A stretch of DNA of 64,000 nucleotides, taken from the NCBI GenBank assembly GCA_949130485.1, contig OX422184.1, positions 8,410,996 through 8,474,995 on the forward strand, in the 5' to 3' direction. Position 1 is the stretch's first letter; each line of letters starts with the position of its first letter. Positions 1 to 11,479 of this stretch are shown here, piece after piece. Below the pieces are notes generated by a model that saw only the letters and a program-made list of their open reading frames with translations, had not been told where the DNA came from and did no database searches. This stretch comes from Agelas oroides (lineage: Eukaryota > Porifera > Demospongiae > Agelasida > Agelasidae). A program made the translations under genes and the position numbers.

Positions 1-297
1 GTGTGTATGTGTGTGAGCATGTGTGCAATGTGTGTGTGAGTGCATGTGTGTGCGTGTGCGAATGTGTGTGTGAGCGTGTGTGTATGTGTGTGTGTGTATT
101 TGGTAAATACCTCAATAAAAGAGTGAATTTAAGGTCTGTTCAGCAATTCATTTCTGTGTGTGGATGCATGTAAAGAGAGAGGAATAAACGAAAAAGCATA
201 AAGGAGGGAACATGTTTGTGAAACGGAGAAAAAAGGAGGAAAGAAGGGAATGAGGAACAGAGGTACGGTAGGATGGGAGAGGGGAAAGGATGACAAT

Positions 298-331
<34 letters not shown>

Positions 332-640
332 TATGTGTGTGAGTCCATGTGTGTGTGTGTGTGCGAATGTGCATGTGAGCGTGCGTGCATGTGTGTGTGT
401 AAGTGTGTTTGTGTATTCGGTAAATACCTCAATAAATTTGTGGTCTGTTCAGCGATTCTTTTCCGTGTGTGGATGCATGTAAAGAGAGAGGAATAAACAA
501 AAAAGCATAAAGGAGGGAAGACACACATGTATGAAATAGGGAGAAAAAAGGAGGAAAGAAAGAAGGGAATGAGGAACAGAGGTACTGTAGGATGGGAGAG
601 GAAAAGAGCGGGAGGGGAAGGATGAAAATTTGTGGGCACA
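1..640. repeat. Tandem duplication with two GT-rich microsatellite blocks
   Basis: Two copies of a roughly 318-bp unit lie head to tail. Each starts with an imperfect GT microsatellite (about 1-98 and 299-416) and continues with a purine-rich tail. The shared string ggtaaatacctcaataaa starts at 102 and 419, and ggatgggagagg at 271 and 590, giving offsets of 317-319. The long open frames through the block are low-complexity translations of GT and GGA runs, not genes. The first copy begins at the window edge, so more copies may lie outside. Confidence 0.9.
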
Positions 641-1924
641 AGTGTGCATGGGAAAGAAATGAGGAAGGAGGGAATTATCATTGTAAGAATACCGTAGGCT
701 GGCTTTCAACTAGCTTTGTGTGTACCTGGGGGTGAGGCGGGCAGAAAGGTACAGGTGTACTATGGGAGAGAAAGCAAGGTGGAAGGTGTACATAAAGCAG
801 AAAGGAAAGGGGAAAAGTCAAAGGTGAATGTTTGTGCATGCACGCATATATATGCATAACATCTGCACCCATCGCAAAATCTTTAAGCAGAATTGCCCCC
901 GCCAACTGAAAATAGTGCCGACTCTGGAACCTGAGGATCTGAACAAATCCTTCCAATGGCAATATGAGGACATTTTCTTCCCCTACCTTAATACTATAAC
1001 TGCCAAAGCTAAATGGGCTAGTATCATACGTGATACACAATTTCAGCTCCTACTAACTGACTAATTGACTGATTTTCAGCTAGTATCGAAAGGCCTCTCC
1101 TTCACACCAACACCTAACATCCCCTCACACATTTTTCATACGTACATACTTCAACAGTATAATGAAATTGGAAGGACAGTATGACTGCAGTTTGCATGAA
1201 CATCAGCCTCGGCTAAAGCATCACATGATAAACATACCCACTATTCTCCTCCTGAGATATATCCTACATCACACACATACAGGCCAATGAAGTTTTTACC
1301 AAACATACATACACTTCAATACTGCAGTAACGCTCGGGTGGAAACCTACATACAGAACACCAAAGACATATTAAACAAACACCTACCAACATTATGCAAC
1401 AAAACTCACCATAACTCACAATATCATGACAATGAACACTAGAAAAACTCAAAAAGTCATGCTCTACTGTCATGATCAAACCAGCTTGTTCTACTCAGCT
1501 ACATGATTACCACAGGATTCAGGATTAGTACCCTGTCCCCATTTTATTGCACTTGGACATCCGACACTTAACTAGTAAGAGCACACCTTGGAATGTCTCT
1601 ACAAACATAGTCAACACAAGACACCAGGAAAACTAGCCACCCGCCACAGGGACAACTTGGGCATCAAAGCCTGCCAAAACCCAAGATGCACATGCACACA
1701 TGCTAATCCCACTTTCAAGAGTACAAGTACATGCACTACATACTCAGTAAGGCACACTTTCTGAACCATATTGTCACAGCTCTACCTTTCAGTTGCATAA
1801 TAAGATATACAAACAGTAATTCATGGGGGCTTCTTAAAGAGTGTGCAGAATCAAAACTGGAATTTACAGCCACTCAGAAAGCATGAAGCATGTAGATGAG
1901 TTATAGCTGAGCTCCACCTCTGAC
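641..1924. other. No recognisable gene
   Basis: Only short open frames occur. One plus-strand stretch (828-1064) and one minus-strand stretch (678-1040) are open but match no family I recognise. I see nothing else. Confidence 0.5.
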
Positions 1925-2170
1925 ATGAGGAAAGTGCCACTGAACGTGACCTCATCACAATGCACCAAATACAGAAAACTGTATGTTGGCATGACAATGA
2001 ACACTCTCAACTATCGAATTACTCACCACTTATCCAGCATTCTCTGCAAGGCTAACAGATACCTCTGCAACAGTTTTCATTTCCCAGACCACTCCATAAG
2101 GAATTCATCATGTACAACTGACCCTACAATAGAAAGCCTTCAGAAGCTTGATAAACTGCAGACTCACTGA
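1925..2170 (+). pseudogene. Relic of a GIY-YIG endonuclease, Penelope-like
   Basis: The translation contains CTKYRKLYVGMTMNTLNYR followed about 20 residues later by FHFPDHS. This resembles the C-terminal GIY-YIG module of Penelope-like retroelements, where a Cys-x2-Cys-x3-YxG core is followed by an Arg helix and a His near a P-D-H motif. One of the usual cysteines is missing and no reverse transcriptase lies next to it, so this is a truncated fossil. The better-preserved copy at 41.0-41.9 kb supports the call. Family knowledge: this module nicks the target during insertion. Confidence 0.5.
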
Positions 2171-2217
2171 CCAAAAGGACTTAACACCCTGTAAGTCTTT
2201 GTATAATTATACAATGA

Positions 2218-2260
2218 TTAACCCTTTATACCTGAATGACGACAATAGTCATTATGAATA
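2218..2260. mobile_element. Possible end of a TTAA-flanked element
   Basis: TTAA followed by CCCTTTATACCTGAATGACG resembles the left ends of the TTAA elements at 30,680 and 33,685. A short palindrome follows (aatgacgacaatagtcatt). I could not find the matching right end, so this may be a truncated relic or chance. Confidence 0.25.
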
Positions 2261-2261
2261 T

Positions 2262-3249
2262 ATGTACATTAATAGAGAGGAGTGTTCGGTTACACCTCTC
2301 TACCAGTCCATCTGATAAGGGACAGTAAGGTGAATCACAAGCTGGAAGTACTGCTCCAGGCGGGTAGTAGCCACTTTCTTCACCCAATATACTTTCATAC
2401 AAAGTGACATCATAACTGCTAGTTCGTGAAAATGATTTAAACAAGGCAAGTTCTACCTTCCATCCTTTTTAAGCATGTTATGCCCCTCCTGCTGACTTTA
2501 AACTTGTGAAAACTGTGTTGGGCTTGTCAAAGGTTTCTTCACCACCAGTACAGGTTTGTGTATATCATGCCTGAATCTCTTCTGGGAGTGCCAAGATTTC
2601 GGTGTGTTAGCATCCGTATGATTTATACAGGTTAGGGTGGGTTAGGGCTAGTATAAATACCATATAGCATACGAGATGGTGCTCACAAGTCTGATACCTA
2701 TAGTGGTGAGAAACTGCAGGTGTTGAGATAGCTGCAAGTCTCAATGATCAGGAGCTGCAGCTGCCATTGTTGTTGCTGGAAAAGGACTATAGTGAAAAGT
2801 CAGAGATTAATGCATTTACATTTAGCTGACTGTCTACAAGACTTTGGGCCACTTCATGCCTTCTGGCTGTTCTCGTATGAAAGATATAATGGTCTTCTAG
2901 GCAAACAACCTTGATGTCCTCTTCAGTAATAGATCTTCAGGAGTGAGCCTCGGTTGCCTAGCCCACCTGCTCAAACAGCCACACTCACAGTCAACACACC
3001 TCCAGCTGGACAGCCATGCATGTGGGTGTAACAAGTTTCGATCCAAATACCTTGAAAGTAGTATACCTTCCAGACACTTCAGGTCTAAAACCTGTGTGCC
3101 ATCCTGGTGCTTCAGGTTTCAGATGGGTATAGGAGCAAGCCCTCGCAAAGTGACCGCAGTTGCATATTACGGCACAAATAACTTTGACTCTGAGTGTTGA
3201 CGGAAAATCGGTGAATGTGCCTGTCTTTGTGCAGCCCAACAATGAGCAG
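2262..3249. other. No recognisable gene
   Basis: There are scattered short open frames and no recognisable domain. Nothing else is visible. Confidence 0.4.
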
Positions 3250-3251
3250 TC

Positions 3252-3647
3252 ATGTCAGACATTGTTGGGTGCGAATGCCACTTGGGCACTTGGCTAAACT
3301 CACAGACTTACAGACTCCACTTACCCCAGCTCAAAGTGGTGATGGTCCACAGTGAACGGCAAAGCTGGTTTGATAACCTCAAACTATGGGAAGGAAAGCG
3401 CCACATGAAAGTTGATGAAACGACCTCATTTACCATCAGCCTCATTCCCAGGCCTCCCCCATTTTATTTTTCCACTTGTGTTGAAATTTCTGAGGACAGA
3501 CAGTCAGCCATTTTAATTCAGTCCGTAAAGTGTGAAATTCTCGGTGCACTTTGCTTGGCTGTCAGTGGCACTTCGCCTGAGCACAGCCTTAGTCAGAATG
3601 AGCTCCACCAGCTGGAGGATCTCTTGTTGAAAGCAGAGGATGTGTAG
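3252..3647 (+). pseudogene. Possible Ty3-type polyprotein linker fragment
   Basis: An open frame of 131 codons ends with SQNELHQLEDLLLKAEDV and then a stop. This resembles the acidic linker between protease and reverse transcriptase of Ty3-like elements (a Leu-rich helix followed by D-V/L-F). The expected reverse transcriptase does not follow; the next 2 kb hold only short unrelated frames. The middle of the frame crosses a CCCAGGCCT-type sequence related to the small foldback elements listed below, so part of it is probably not ancestral coding sequence. Confidence 0.25.
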
Positions 3648-5588
3648 GCTAAATTTAACACAGAGCTAACCATGGGCGCATTCCGTGTTGTTTCCATTGA
3701 CAATATTGATATTCTGCAGAAACATGCCCAGGTGTATGTGTCCTCATCTGAGAGAAGCTGGCATGGAACTTCAGTGCAGTGTGTTGAGCCGAAACCGATG
3801 TCTAACAGAATGGTGGTAAACATGCAAGTTGAAAATCACATCTCCAGTGTTAGTTTTGAATCCACTCCAGTCCAAACTCAAATTGATGAAATCACCATGC
3901 AGTAGAGAAAAGGCTAACTGTTTCACCTGCTGGTACACCCAGTTACTGTGATCTACCCCATCCAGATAAAACATTACTTGACCAATATCCACAGCTCTTA
4001 CCGTGTCCAGGTGGAATCCACAGTTCATTCAGCATCGCAATGAACTTGACCTGCATTCTTTTGCAAGTCATCATTTTCTCTCAGCTCAAATTGAAGCAGC
4101 CATAGCTGACCGGTTAGAGGATTGGTACAATTCATCAGATGTCAGAGGCATAATTCAAAACATGCTTTCAAAAGACTTTAAGTCTTTGGAGGATGAATTC
4201 ATGCAATTTGTAACACACACTTTTCAGAAATTGATGCTACATGGCGTTTCTGGCTTCATTTTATAATTGATAATTTTGCTTCATACTTGGTGCTGTTCAT
4301 CACACACAATGTCATGGAACTTGCGCGTGGCTGGAGTAAAAGAGATGGCACCTCTATTTGTGGTATACCTACTTACCGCAAGTAATACCACACCATTTGA
4401 CTTTGATAATCTGTGCACATTGTCATCAGTAGGTTTGACAACCATGCTGTTGGCTTCTTTGTTAATTTTCATATGCAACAACCTAACAACCCACCTGGCA
4501 CTTCACATGCTCAGACTTGTAACACCCTACCTTGATACGTGGACTACTTCCAGTACCTGTGGCCTTACATATCTACAGCTCCAGTAGCAGTCCCTGGTTC
4601 GTTTGAGAACTTGTTGCACATGCATGCAGTATCGGCAACAAGGTTAGTGTCACGTGTGTATATTACCTAAAGTACTTAGTTTCCAATCCACGTAGTGATA
4701 AAGTATCCTTGAAAGTATACAACTACTTATCAGACATGTACATTGTACATGAACACTGGTGTATTTTCTGCTGTTCTGGGATATCTGTAGCCTGGTGTGT
4801 GCTTTCGAGGTGACCCATGATGACTCTCTTCACCTTGCAACAAACTCCCTATGAAACTGGAATTGACAAGCAATTAGTTGAGTAGCATGTACCTGAATGT
4901 GTAGAAGTTGTTGACTGTCTATCAACTGACATAGGATTGGTGTCAGCCTCAGAATATCCGTGCGGATCAGCTTTGACAATGTGATTGATGGTGATCAAGA
5001 TCTACGGAATTTACAGGATATGACGTCCTTAGATTTAATACTTTGTCATGGCGTTTATACAGGCGTGAAAAGCTGTAAAGCCTCCTGGTTTTTATTGAAG
5101 GCTTAACACTCTCAGTACAGCTGACTTTGAGTGCGTGGGTAGGTCCATATAGGGTAATAACCATAAACCATCTCAGTAAATGTCCTAGGTTTGAGCTCTA
5201 CCCTTACCTTTAAAAAGAAAATTAAAAACATCTACCCTAAATTCCACACTAAATGTAAACTTCTTTGCACCTGCAATACTAGGCGGCTAACGTTGTCGGC
5301 AAAGTGTAGGTGCTAGTTTTGTTGTTTCTTCATGTAAATATTTATTATATAATTTAGACATGTACCAGTAATTGGGGCGAGCCTGAGCAAGCCCCACACT
5401 AGCGGGACTGCATTGCGCAGATGTGTGTGTATACGACCGTACGTACGTACTTGCTTGCGGCCATATACTGTAAATTTTATGCCCGATGTGTTGTATACTT
5501 GTATCGATACTGCAGGTAGCTCCATTCTGTTTTCCATTATTTGCGTCCATTGTTGTTGTTGCCTTTCTTGAACTTGGGGTATAGATGA
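3648..5588. other. No recognisable gene
   Basis: Several plus-strand open frames (3672-3905, 4003-4266, 4267-4587) look protein-like in composition but match nothing I know. They could be decayed parts of the element ending at 3647. No repeats stand out. Confidence 0.35.
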
Positions 5589-5774
5589 GTGGCCCGTACT
5601 CTTCATGCATCTCAATGCTCAAGACTTGAAGGCCCTCTTCACGATCATTATGCTACAGCCTATGGTATACATCGCAATTCAATGCTGAACACATCAAGAT
5701 TTTTTCACGTAACAGAAGGACTTGCACCTGATGTAATGCACGACATTTTGGAGGGTTTGTTACCCTATTCCTGA
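5589..5774 (+). pseudogene. Fragment of an unnamed transposase-like family
   Basis: The translation contains LNTSRFFHVTEGLAPDVMHD followed by ILEGLLPY. A similar F-H-V-x2-G-L-x-P-D-x-M-H-D-x-L-E-G signature occurs in uncharacterised multi-copy proteins of invertebrates, which I believe belong to transposons; that is recollection, not a search. The fragment is cut at about 5,770, where the opposite-strand gene at 5,765-7,003 begins. The two fragments therefore converge with no spacer, as if joined by rearrangement. Confidence 0.45.
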
Positions 5775-7003
5775 TTCTCTGTGTTCAGTGACCGCAGGCA
5801 TGCTATTTCATACTGTACTGGGGCATGAGCAGTAAGGGTGTGTAAGTAGTGACCAAAGAGTTTTCTATGAGTAACTTCTTTAGGATTGCTGAGAAGATCA
5901 TTGCAGAGTTCCAGATGAACCCAACAGTTATTGTAGAGCTGCAGCAAGCTTCGGGGTGTTCTGTGGTTATCCTTTGAATAAAGAATATCGCTGATTTTTG
6001 ACAATTGACTTTAGCAGATAAACAGTCTCTGCTGGAGCTTTTTCCTCACTGAGCATGAGATAGGTTTTAATCATTGTTGTTCTCAAATCTGCTGCTGTGA
6101 TTTTTTCTTTGGACAGACAGGCTTTTAGGAGAGGTTTTAGCTTAGTGGCTATGGGATCTGGGAGGATATATGGTAGCTCGTGTAAAAGATTTGAGAGATG
6201 ACCCTTCAGGTCGTGTAGTGGTTCACATGCAACCACTTCATAGTGCTGAAGGTTGATGGAAGCAAGAGACTGACATGGGTTCAAACTGTGCTGCAGGATG
6301 ATCACCAGTAAAAAAACGAAGCTTGTCATAAATTTCAATGCCATTGGAGGCCACTATTGGGGTAGAGAGGGTAATAAGGCAATCGATTCGTTATTTGAAT
6401 GGAACGATTTACAGGTACGCTAATTTCTTTTCCCGGAAGCCTTTTCTTTGCGTGTCGTACCCTTCGTTTTGGTGTTTTTCCCTCTAGAATTGAAGGATCA
6501 ATGCCCAAGTTAGCAGCAAACTCCTTTGCAATCTGCCCTTTGTTTGTGTTTGTGATCCCATGCTGTTGTCCTATAGCTGTCCAATTTATAGGTGTTCCTA
6601 TTGGCCAGCTCTTAAGGATGTCTTCAAGTTTTCTGGTATCCCAATTTGGGCTGTTTATAGTGGGAGAGTGCAATTTGGGCTTTTTAGTTGGTGGTGGAGT
6701 GCATTCAGGTGATACATACGACTGTGAAATGCGATCTCGGTGATACTGTCGCTTTGATTTGCCTTCTGCTAGGAAGGTAATTGTAGCATTTTCAGCAAAT
6801 TTTTCATTCACAGCCAGTGTGTATTGCCTTTGAATTTGTCGTTTTTCCTTTCTCTTTTCGTGTTTTGTTCTCCTCCTTTCCAAGCCTGATGCACGGATTT
6901 TTACAGCGGCCTCAGTAAATGTTGTGCCAACTTGCTGCTCGTAGACATTATCAAGGCAAGGACAGAGCATTACGTGTGAATGGCTTTGCGGAATTCTCAC
7001 CAA
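5765..7003 (-). pseudogene. Transposase-like gene, EPLHDLKGH family, broken
   Basis: Read from 7,003 downward, a 222-codon frame holds a basic region rich in Lys and Arg and then a helix-turn-helix-like stretch (TPINWTAIGQQHGI, then KGQIAKEFAANLGI). After a frame change near 6,340 come KLRFFTGDHPAAQFE, EVVACEPLHDLKGH, RSLLQLYNNCWVHLELC, KLFGHYLHTL and finally LRSLNTENQE at about 5,765. The order of these motifs matches a multi-copy family I associate with sponges and corals; its function is not established. Several conserved acidic residues (GDHP, the QFE glutamate, the NTENQE glutamate) would fit an RNase-H-like transposase, but that is inference. Two or more frame changes show it is broken. 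Confidence 0.6.
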
Positions 7004-7125
7004 CGGAATGGCTTGAGCTTTCTAATAGTGAGAGACAAAAGCATACTCTTGCTCGATGCTATCAATTGTATCGTAAGTACAAACATCTCCAGGAAATATT
7101 TCCCCAGATAATGCGCGAGATATAG
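6960..7125 (+). pseudogene. N-terminal part of the neighbouring gene, inverted
   Basis: The plus-strand frame contains FSPTEWLELSNSERQKHTLA, RCYQLYRKY and LQEIFP. The pattern W-x2-L-x3-E-R-x2-H-T-L-x2-C-x7-Y-x4-Q-x2-FP is what I would expect upstream in the EPLHDLKGH family, but here it lies on the opposite strand from the rest of that gene, starting exactly where the minus-strand frame ends (about 6,960-6,970). I read it as an inverted N-terminal segment of roughly 150 bp. Confidence 0.45.
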
Positions 7126-7828
7126 TTCATGATCACTGATCATACAATCTCTTTATACACAACGTGCTACTAGTGTACTACAATAGGTAATTGCATCTCA
7201 GCCCGCTTCAAGTTTCCCGGAAATTCGGCGGCAGCATGACGTGCGCGTGACTTCCGGGGCAAACGGCAGCTATGGCCGCACAACTTGCTGCTCCGATAAT
7301 GGCGAGGACATCCAACATTCTTCTCAGGGTCTGACCTATCGTCAAGTTTCACCTTTCGCAGAGTCTTCATATCAGAGTCGGTAGACTCTCTATGTAGGGA
7401 TGGCGCCGACGCGCAATATATGCAATACTTAAGCAAAAGCCGTATAACTTCACCACAAGCACGCTAAAAGCTTATTTAAGCGCCCAGGCTTCCTCTTTGA
7501 GTGGCTTTGTGGTCAGCAAGACTGATATAGTTGCCAAAAAGCCACGCGGAAGACAGCTAAACGCAAAAGTGTGCGGTAGCAAAAGTGCCATTTTTCGTCT
7601 TCTTTCTTTGTTCAGACCACTTGTCAAACGACGATAACTCGAAAACGGCTCAAGTACTCACCTTGATTTTAGCACGAAATTGATGCTCATCACAGCGCGC
7701 AGCATCCCAACCACTCAGCGACTTCATAGCTTCAAATTTACTGTAGTCAAAAAAGCTGTTCACAGCACTGCCCGGATGCTGTCTGTTGCGAAGGACGCCA
7801 TTTTCTAATCTTGTACGCATGCGCACAT
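7126..7828. other. No recognisable gene
   Basis: This stretch is more CpG-rich than its surroundings (for example 7,220-7,300). No domain is recognised in any frame. Confidence 0.4.
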
Positions 7829-7882
7829 CCAGTCTCGTTCCCAAACCAATAACCACGGTCATTGGTTTGGGAACAAGACTGG
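7829..7882. mobile_element. Short foldback, TCGTTCCCA family
   Basis: A near-perfect inverted repeat has 22-bp arms (ccagtctcgttcccaaacca against its complement) and a 10-nt loop. The terminus AGTCTCGTTCCCA matches the short foldbacks at 8,451, 8,620, about 19,350, 57,818 and 58,161. Confidence 0.75.
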
Positions 7883-8450
7883 TGCACGCGTGAAATCGCG
7901 CACGTTGACCAGCGCTGCACGACTGGCATGGTCTCTTCCCGTAGTTGAGGGAAAGGCTCATGGACACCACGTAGGTAAGGCGCTGCCAAGTACACTACAA
8001 AATACAGCTTTAGTAACGCCGGTCAGCTTTTATGCTCTGTCGGTAGTTTTCTGTGCTGGTCAATCGTCATGTGATCAAAAACCAGGAAATCAGCTTCACA
8101 AAGGGCTCGAAATCTGGTACGGACAATGGTTAGCCCTTCATCGGATTCCAGCTGGTATATTACATGCTTGGAACCACTACTAGACTGTCAATGCTGCTTC
8201 AAGTTCTAGGGTTATGGTTACTCTTGAGAGAAACATTCTTCTTAGGCTTAGGTCTAACTGTAACTGAGCAAAAAAGTACAGAAACAAGACTTAAAAAACA
8301 TTAAAAATGTAAAAAGATGTAGGGATGGCATGCCAAAAAGTATGCAAACAAGGTAGGGATAATGCATGAAAGCAAAGGTCAATATATTGGCAAAGCTCCA
8401 TCCCTACATCTTTTTCACACTACAGCTGATGCAATGCTGCTAGATCATAT

Positions 8451-8506
8451 TAGCCTTGTTCCTGAGCCAACATGTGGGAGAAGGAAAATGGTCTGGAGTG
8501 AGGCTA
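8451..8506. mobile_element. Short foldback inside the nested element
   Basis: It starts tagccttgttcctgagcca and ends with an imperfect complement finishing in aggcta. It belongs to the TAGCCTCGTTCCCAGG family. Confidence 0.55.
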
Positions 8507-8619
8507 AAACTATGCCATGTACTTCAACGACACTATCATACGTCTGCAGTCTACTCCAACTCACTGCTTAAGTTGTTGAAGAGGTTCTGTATAACATAAT
8601 GCTACCAAGAGGGTCATAC

Positions 8620-8672
8620 TAGCCTCGTTCCCAGGCCACGAGGGAGGAGGAAGTGGCCTGAGAACGATGCTA
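8620..8672. mobile_element. Short foldback, TAGCCTCGTTCCCAGGCC type
   Basis: tagcctcgttcccaggccac is followed after a purine-rich loop by agtggcctgagaacgatgcta, its near complement. Confidence 0.75.
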
Positions 8673-8883
8673 CAGCCATGAACTGCCAGTAAAGATTGTG
8701 AACTTGTGGTACATTTTAGGAAGACCCCCATGCACTGTCTAACTGTTGTGTGAAAAGATGTAGGGATGGGGCTTTGCCAATATATTGACCTTTGCTTTCA
8801 TGCATTATCCCTACCTTGTTTGCATATTTTTTGGCATGCCATCCCTACATCTTTTTACATTTTTAATGTTTTTTAAGTCTTGT

Positions 8884-9221
8884 ATTATTAGAATCTACCG
8901 AGGTGCTTCTTGATACGCCCTTTCGTTTTTGAGAAACGGCAAAAAAATGAGTCTGATTAGTGGTCAAGTCATAAAATTGCAGCTAAAAGTCGATAGGAAT
9001 GAGCTTTGGAAATTGTGAAACATACCTTGGAGGGTGTGGTATTGGGCGGCTCTTCGCTCCGTCACGTGAGGTGCATTAATTAAATTAACAACATTAAATT
9101 GAAGTTAATGGGAGTTTGTTTCCATATATTACATCAAGAAGTAGTATAAGTACAACATGTCCAAGAAATCTGCAAACAAAATACTTCATTTTTGTAGTTG
9201 AAATGTAGTGGACCCAGTCCT
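8884..9221. repeat. Dispersed repeat shared with 34.7-35.0 kb
   Basis: The strings ggtgcttct, ttttagctgcaatt and actcagtgtagttaagg (on the opposite strand) recur at 34,760-34,960, in part in reversed order and orientation. No coding function is visible. Confidence 0.5.
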
Positions 9222-9420
9222 TAACTACACTGAGTGGAGTTGGTGGAAGATGATGTGGCGGGGCAGGTAGATAGCGATGGGGTGGGTGTGGAACAGGGAG
9301 ATGAGGAAGGGGAGGATGGGGAGGATGGAGAGGGTGTGGTAGTGGAGCATGGAGATGAGGGTGAATTGGGAGTGGTGGGGGGACCGGGAGATGATGAGGT
9401 AGGTGTGGTGGTGGAATGGA
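9222..9420. repeat. GGA/GGT-rich low-complexity tract
   Basis: A purine-rich, G-rich strand (gaggatggggaggatggaga and variants). The Ser/Pro/Thr-rich frame on the minus strand follows from this composition and is not a gene. Confidence 0.7.
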
Positions 9421-9421
9421 G

Positions 9422-9680
9422 TAAGGTCACCAAAATATGCAACATACTAATGTTCGGTTTCTACTGGGACTGCCGCATCTGACAGTTGTCATCCGCTAGT
9501 ACTCTAACATTTTATTACACTGGTAGAACCTCTTTTTCCATGCGTGAATACCTAGCGCATATATACAGCATGTGTGAACCACACCATTAATGGAAGTTCC
9601 GCGCCAGAGCATTGAAATGTGGTAATGCAATCAAAACACGCAATGGAATAATGCATGATAATGCTCAATTTCTCTACTCG
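9422..9680. repeat. Dispersed repeat paired with 29,562-29,880
   Basis: The part 9,422-9,535 (accaaaatatgcaacatact, then gttcggtttctactgggact) matches 29,768-29,880 in direct orientation. The adjoining part 9,540-9,680 matches 29,562-29,705 in reverse orientation. The two halves have therefore been rearranged relative to one another. Confidence 0.75.
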
Positions 9681-9698
9681 AAACTGCTGGATTTCTCA

Positions 9699-9795
9699 AG
9701 AGAGATGTTATGAGCTTATTTCACAGGGACTGGGGGGTGTTATTGCCGAGGAGAATCAGGTGATTGAGAAGGGGTCAGTGCTAGTTTGTGGACAA
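9699..9795 (+). pseudogene. Isolated exon-3 fragment of the 27.5-kb gene family
   Basis: It encodes YELISQGLGGVIAEENQVIE and then KGSVLVCGQD, nearly identical to exon 3 of the family gene at 28,992-29,155. It breaks off before the LGSDYK motif. A second copy of the same exon lies 400 bp away on the other strand. Confidence 0.7.
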
Positions 9796-10075
9796 GATGT
9801 CCAGTATATAGGACTGTACTCACTATGGTACAGCTAAGCTGACTCTTTATCACTCATGCATGCCATGCCCTCATGGAGTAGCTCCCTCTTCTCCCTCCCT
9901 ATACTGGGGCAACTAACATGATTTAGTTTCATACAAAGCCTATATACAATGAAGTCAAATCCTTATAATTATAAAATCATGCATTATTTTGTCAACAAAA
10001 GATCTGCCTACCAATTTCATGAGGTCATCCACAAAAGATTGTAAGCAGCATCCGTTCCATACATGGAAAGGATTG

Positions 10076-10505
10076 TGTAGCGGCCATAGCCAGACCCACC
10101 AGGACTAAGTCATGGAAAGTGGACCATGCAATAGCTACCCTAGCAGGACAAAACTGTACCTCACCTATTCTTTCAGGCAATCACTTGTAGTCAGATCCAA
10201 GATAAAATTCCAGCTTCACATCTTGTCCACAAACTAGCACTGACCCCTTCTCAATCACCTGATTCTCCTTAGCAATAACACCCCCCAGTCCCTGTGAAAT
10301 AAGCTCATAACTCTCTTCTCCCTCTTCTCCCTTTATTGCAGCATGTATACATGAAAGGCTTCATACACGTGTGGTGTGGTGTCTGTACAAATATTTGAGT
10401 GAATGTTTAATCAAGACCACTTGACCTAATAGCCTTTTGCTTAATCTACACACAGGTGCATTCCAAACCTTACCTGATCCAGCTAGAACGTCCTTGGAAA
10501 GGAAA
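10076..10505 (-). pseudogene. Exons 2-3 of the 27.5-kb gene family, minus strand
   Basis: Minus-strand sequence corresponds to 28,840-29,215: the end of exon 2 (KDVLAGS), its intron, exon 3 (GLGGVIAKENQ to EFYLGSDYK) and the following intron. The acceptor-side piece attctttcaggcaatca is missing from its normal place and sits in reverse orientation directly after the exon-3 end (about 10,165-10,185). An extra gggagaaga repeat is also present. This is a scrambled non-functional paralogue. Confidence 0.7.
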
Positions 10506-10538
10506 GGAGAAGGTAAGCAGTACAAATCCGGTCAACTG

Positions 10539-11187
10539 TTAACCGATTATACGCGATAGACGCTTATAAGCGTCAATACGTCAAAGCGCGATAGACGCTT
10601 ATAAGCGTCACGGATGCACTTAAGCTTTATTACAGCCGTGGGCTCTTAGCAACAAGCTTTGTATCCGGTCTGTGGTTAGAGTAGGGCCTCCCCTAGTATT
10701 ATGTAAGGTTTCATTCAGAAGCCCTCGAGGGGCGGAGCGTAGTAAGCGTGAGAAGCCATGATGGTTGTCGATCGACTCGATCGCAAAACTGACTTATTGG
10801 CCACATTTTCTTCTCAACGCCTATGAAGAGAGACACAACGCTAGCTACAGAGGTACAGCGGACCTCAGGCTTCAAACCTATCAAGACAGTTCTGAGGCTA
10901 CACCTCGCTGTCAACGAGAAAAGCCAAAGACGGTACAGACAGCAAGCAACAAACAAGCGCTCCGTGAAAAGCAGCTGCCGTGTGCTTCACAAACACTTAC
11001 CTAGGTACAAATTAAGCAATAGGAAGCTTTTTCAATCCCTTTTTTAACTCTGGAGAGCTTTGTTCAACTTCTCTGGTGCTTATATTTTCAGATAAAAGCT
11101 TTTATAATTCTTGACCTCACGTGACATTAAAAGCTTCCGCGTTTGGGGATAATTAAATTCCAATAAACGTAGCGTATAATCGGTTAA
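10539..11187. mobile_element. TTAA-flanked non-autonomous element, 649 bp
   Basis: TTAA occurs at both ends (10,539 and 11,184). The termini CCGATTATACGC are exactly inverted over 12 bp. Just inside the left end lie two copies of the palindrome gacgcttataagcgtc. TTAA target duplication is typical of piggyBac-type elements (family knowledge), and a similar subterminal GACGC-GCGTC palindrome occurs in the elements at 30,680 and 33,685. No transposase is encoded. Confidence 0.75.
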
Positions 11188-11343
11188 AGGCCGCTTGCAA
11201 CCTTGCACATACTTTCAGGAACGGGTAAGTCAGTTAATGAGTCGGTTTTTGTTGTATTGCTGTTGGGCGCATTTGCTGTACGGCTTTCCTCGCTGCCTTG
11301 CTGGCGCGCGAGATGGCGGTAGGCACTACGTTCCTGTCCGCAG

Positions 11344-11361
11344 CTACTACTACTACTACTA
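11344..11361. repeat. (CTA)n microsatellite
   Basis: Six CTA units in tandem. Confidence 0.85.
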
Positions 11362-11479
11362 CACAACTAGAGTTCAGGCTAACTTCTCTTGACCTGCTGA
11401 CTGCCATTCCTTTGTTATGGGATTATACTTTATACTAGCATACTAATAGTAGCTATAGTATATGATTGTATTACCGGCA

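Larger units (their letters stand above)
8284..8883. mobile_element. Nested foldback element, ATGTAGGGATGG type
   Basis: Two arms of about 137 bp (8,284-8,420 and 8,748-8,883) are reverse complements with few mismatches. Each arm is itself a foldback: it contains aaaagatgtagggatgg and, about 80 bp on, ccatccctacatcttttt. The spacer holds two further small foldbacks. A second element of the same architecture lies at 21,568-22,640, and a single arm at about 47,640-47,790. No coding potential is visible; a non-autonomous DNA transposon is the likely nature. Confidence 0.8.

Noticed and set aside
129..709. Overlapping frames of 70-177 codons near the window start
   Set aside because: They arise from GT microsatellite and purine-rich sequence; the Thr-His and Val-Cys runs are compositional.
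9221..9482. Ser/Pro/Thr-rich and Gly/Glu/Asp-rich frames on opposite strands
   Set aside because: Both follow from one GGA/GGT-rich tract and show no domain.
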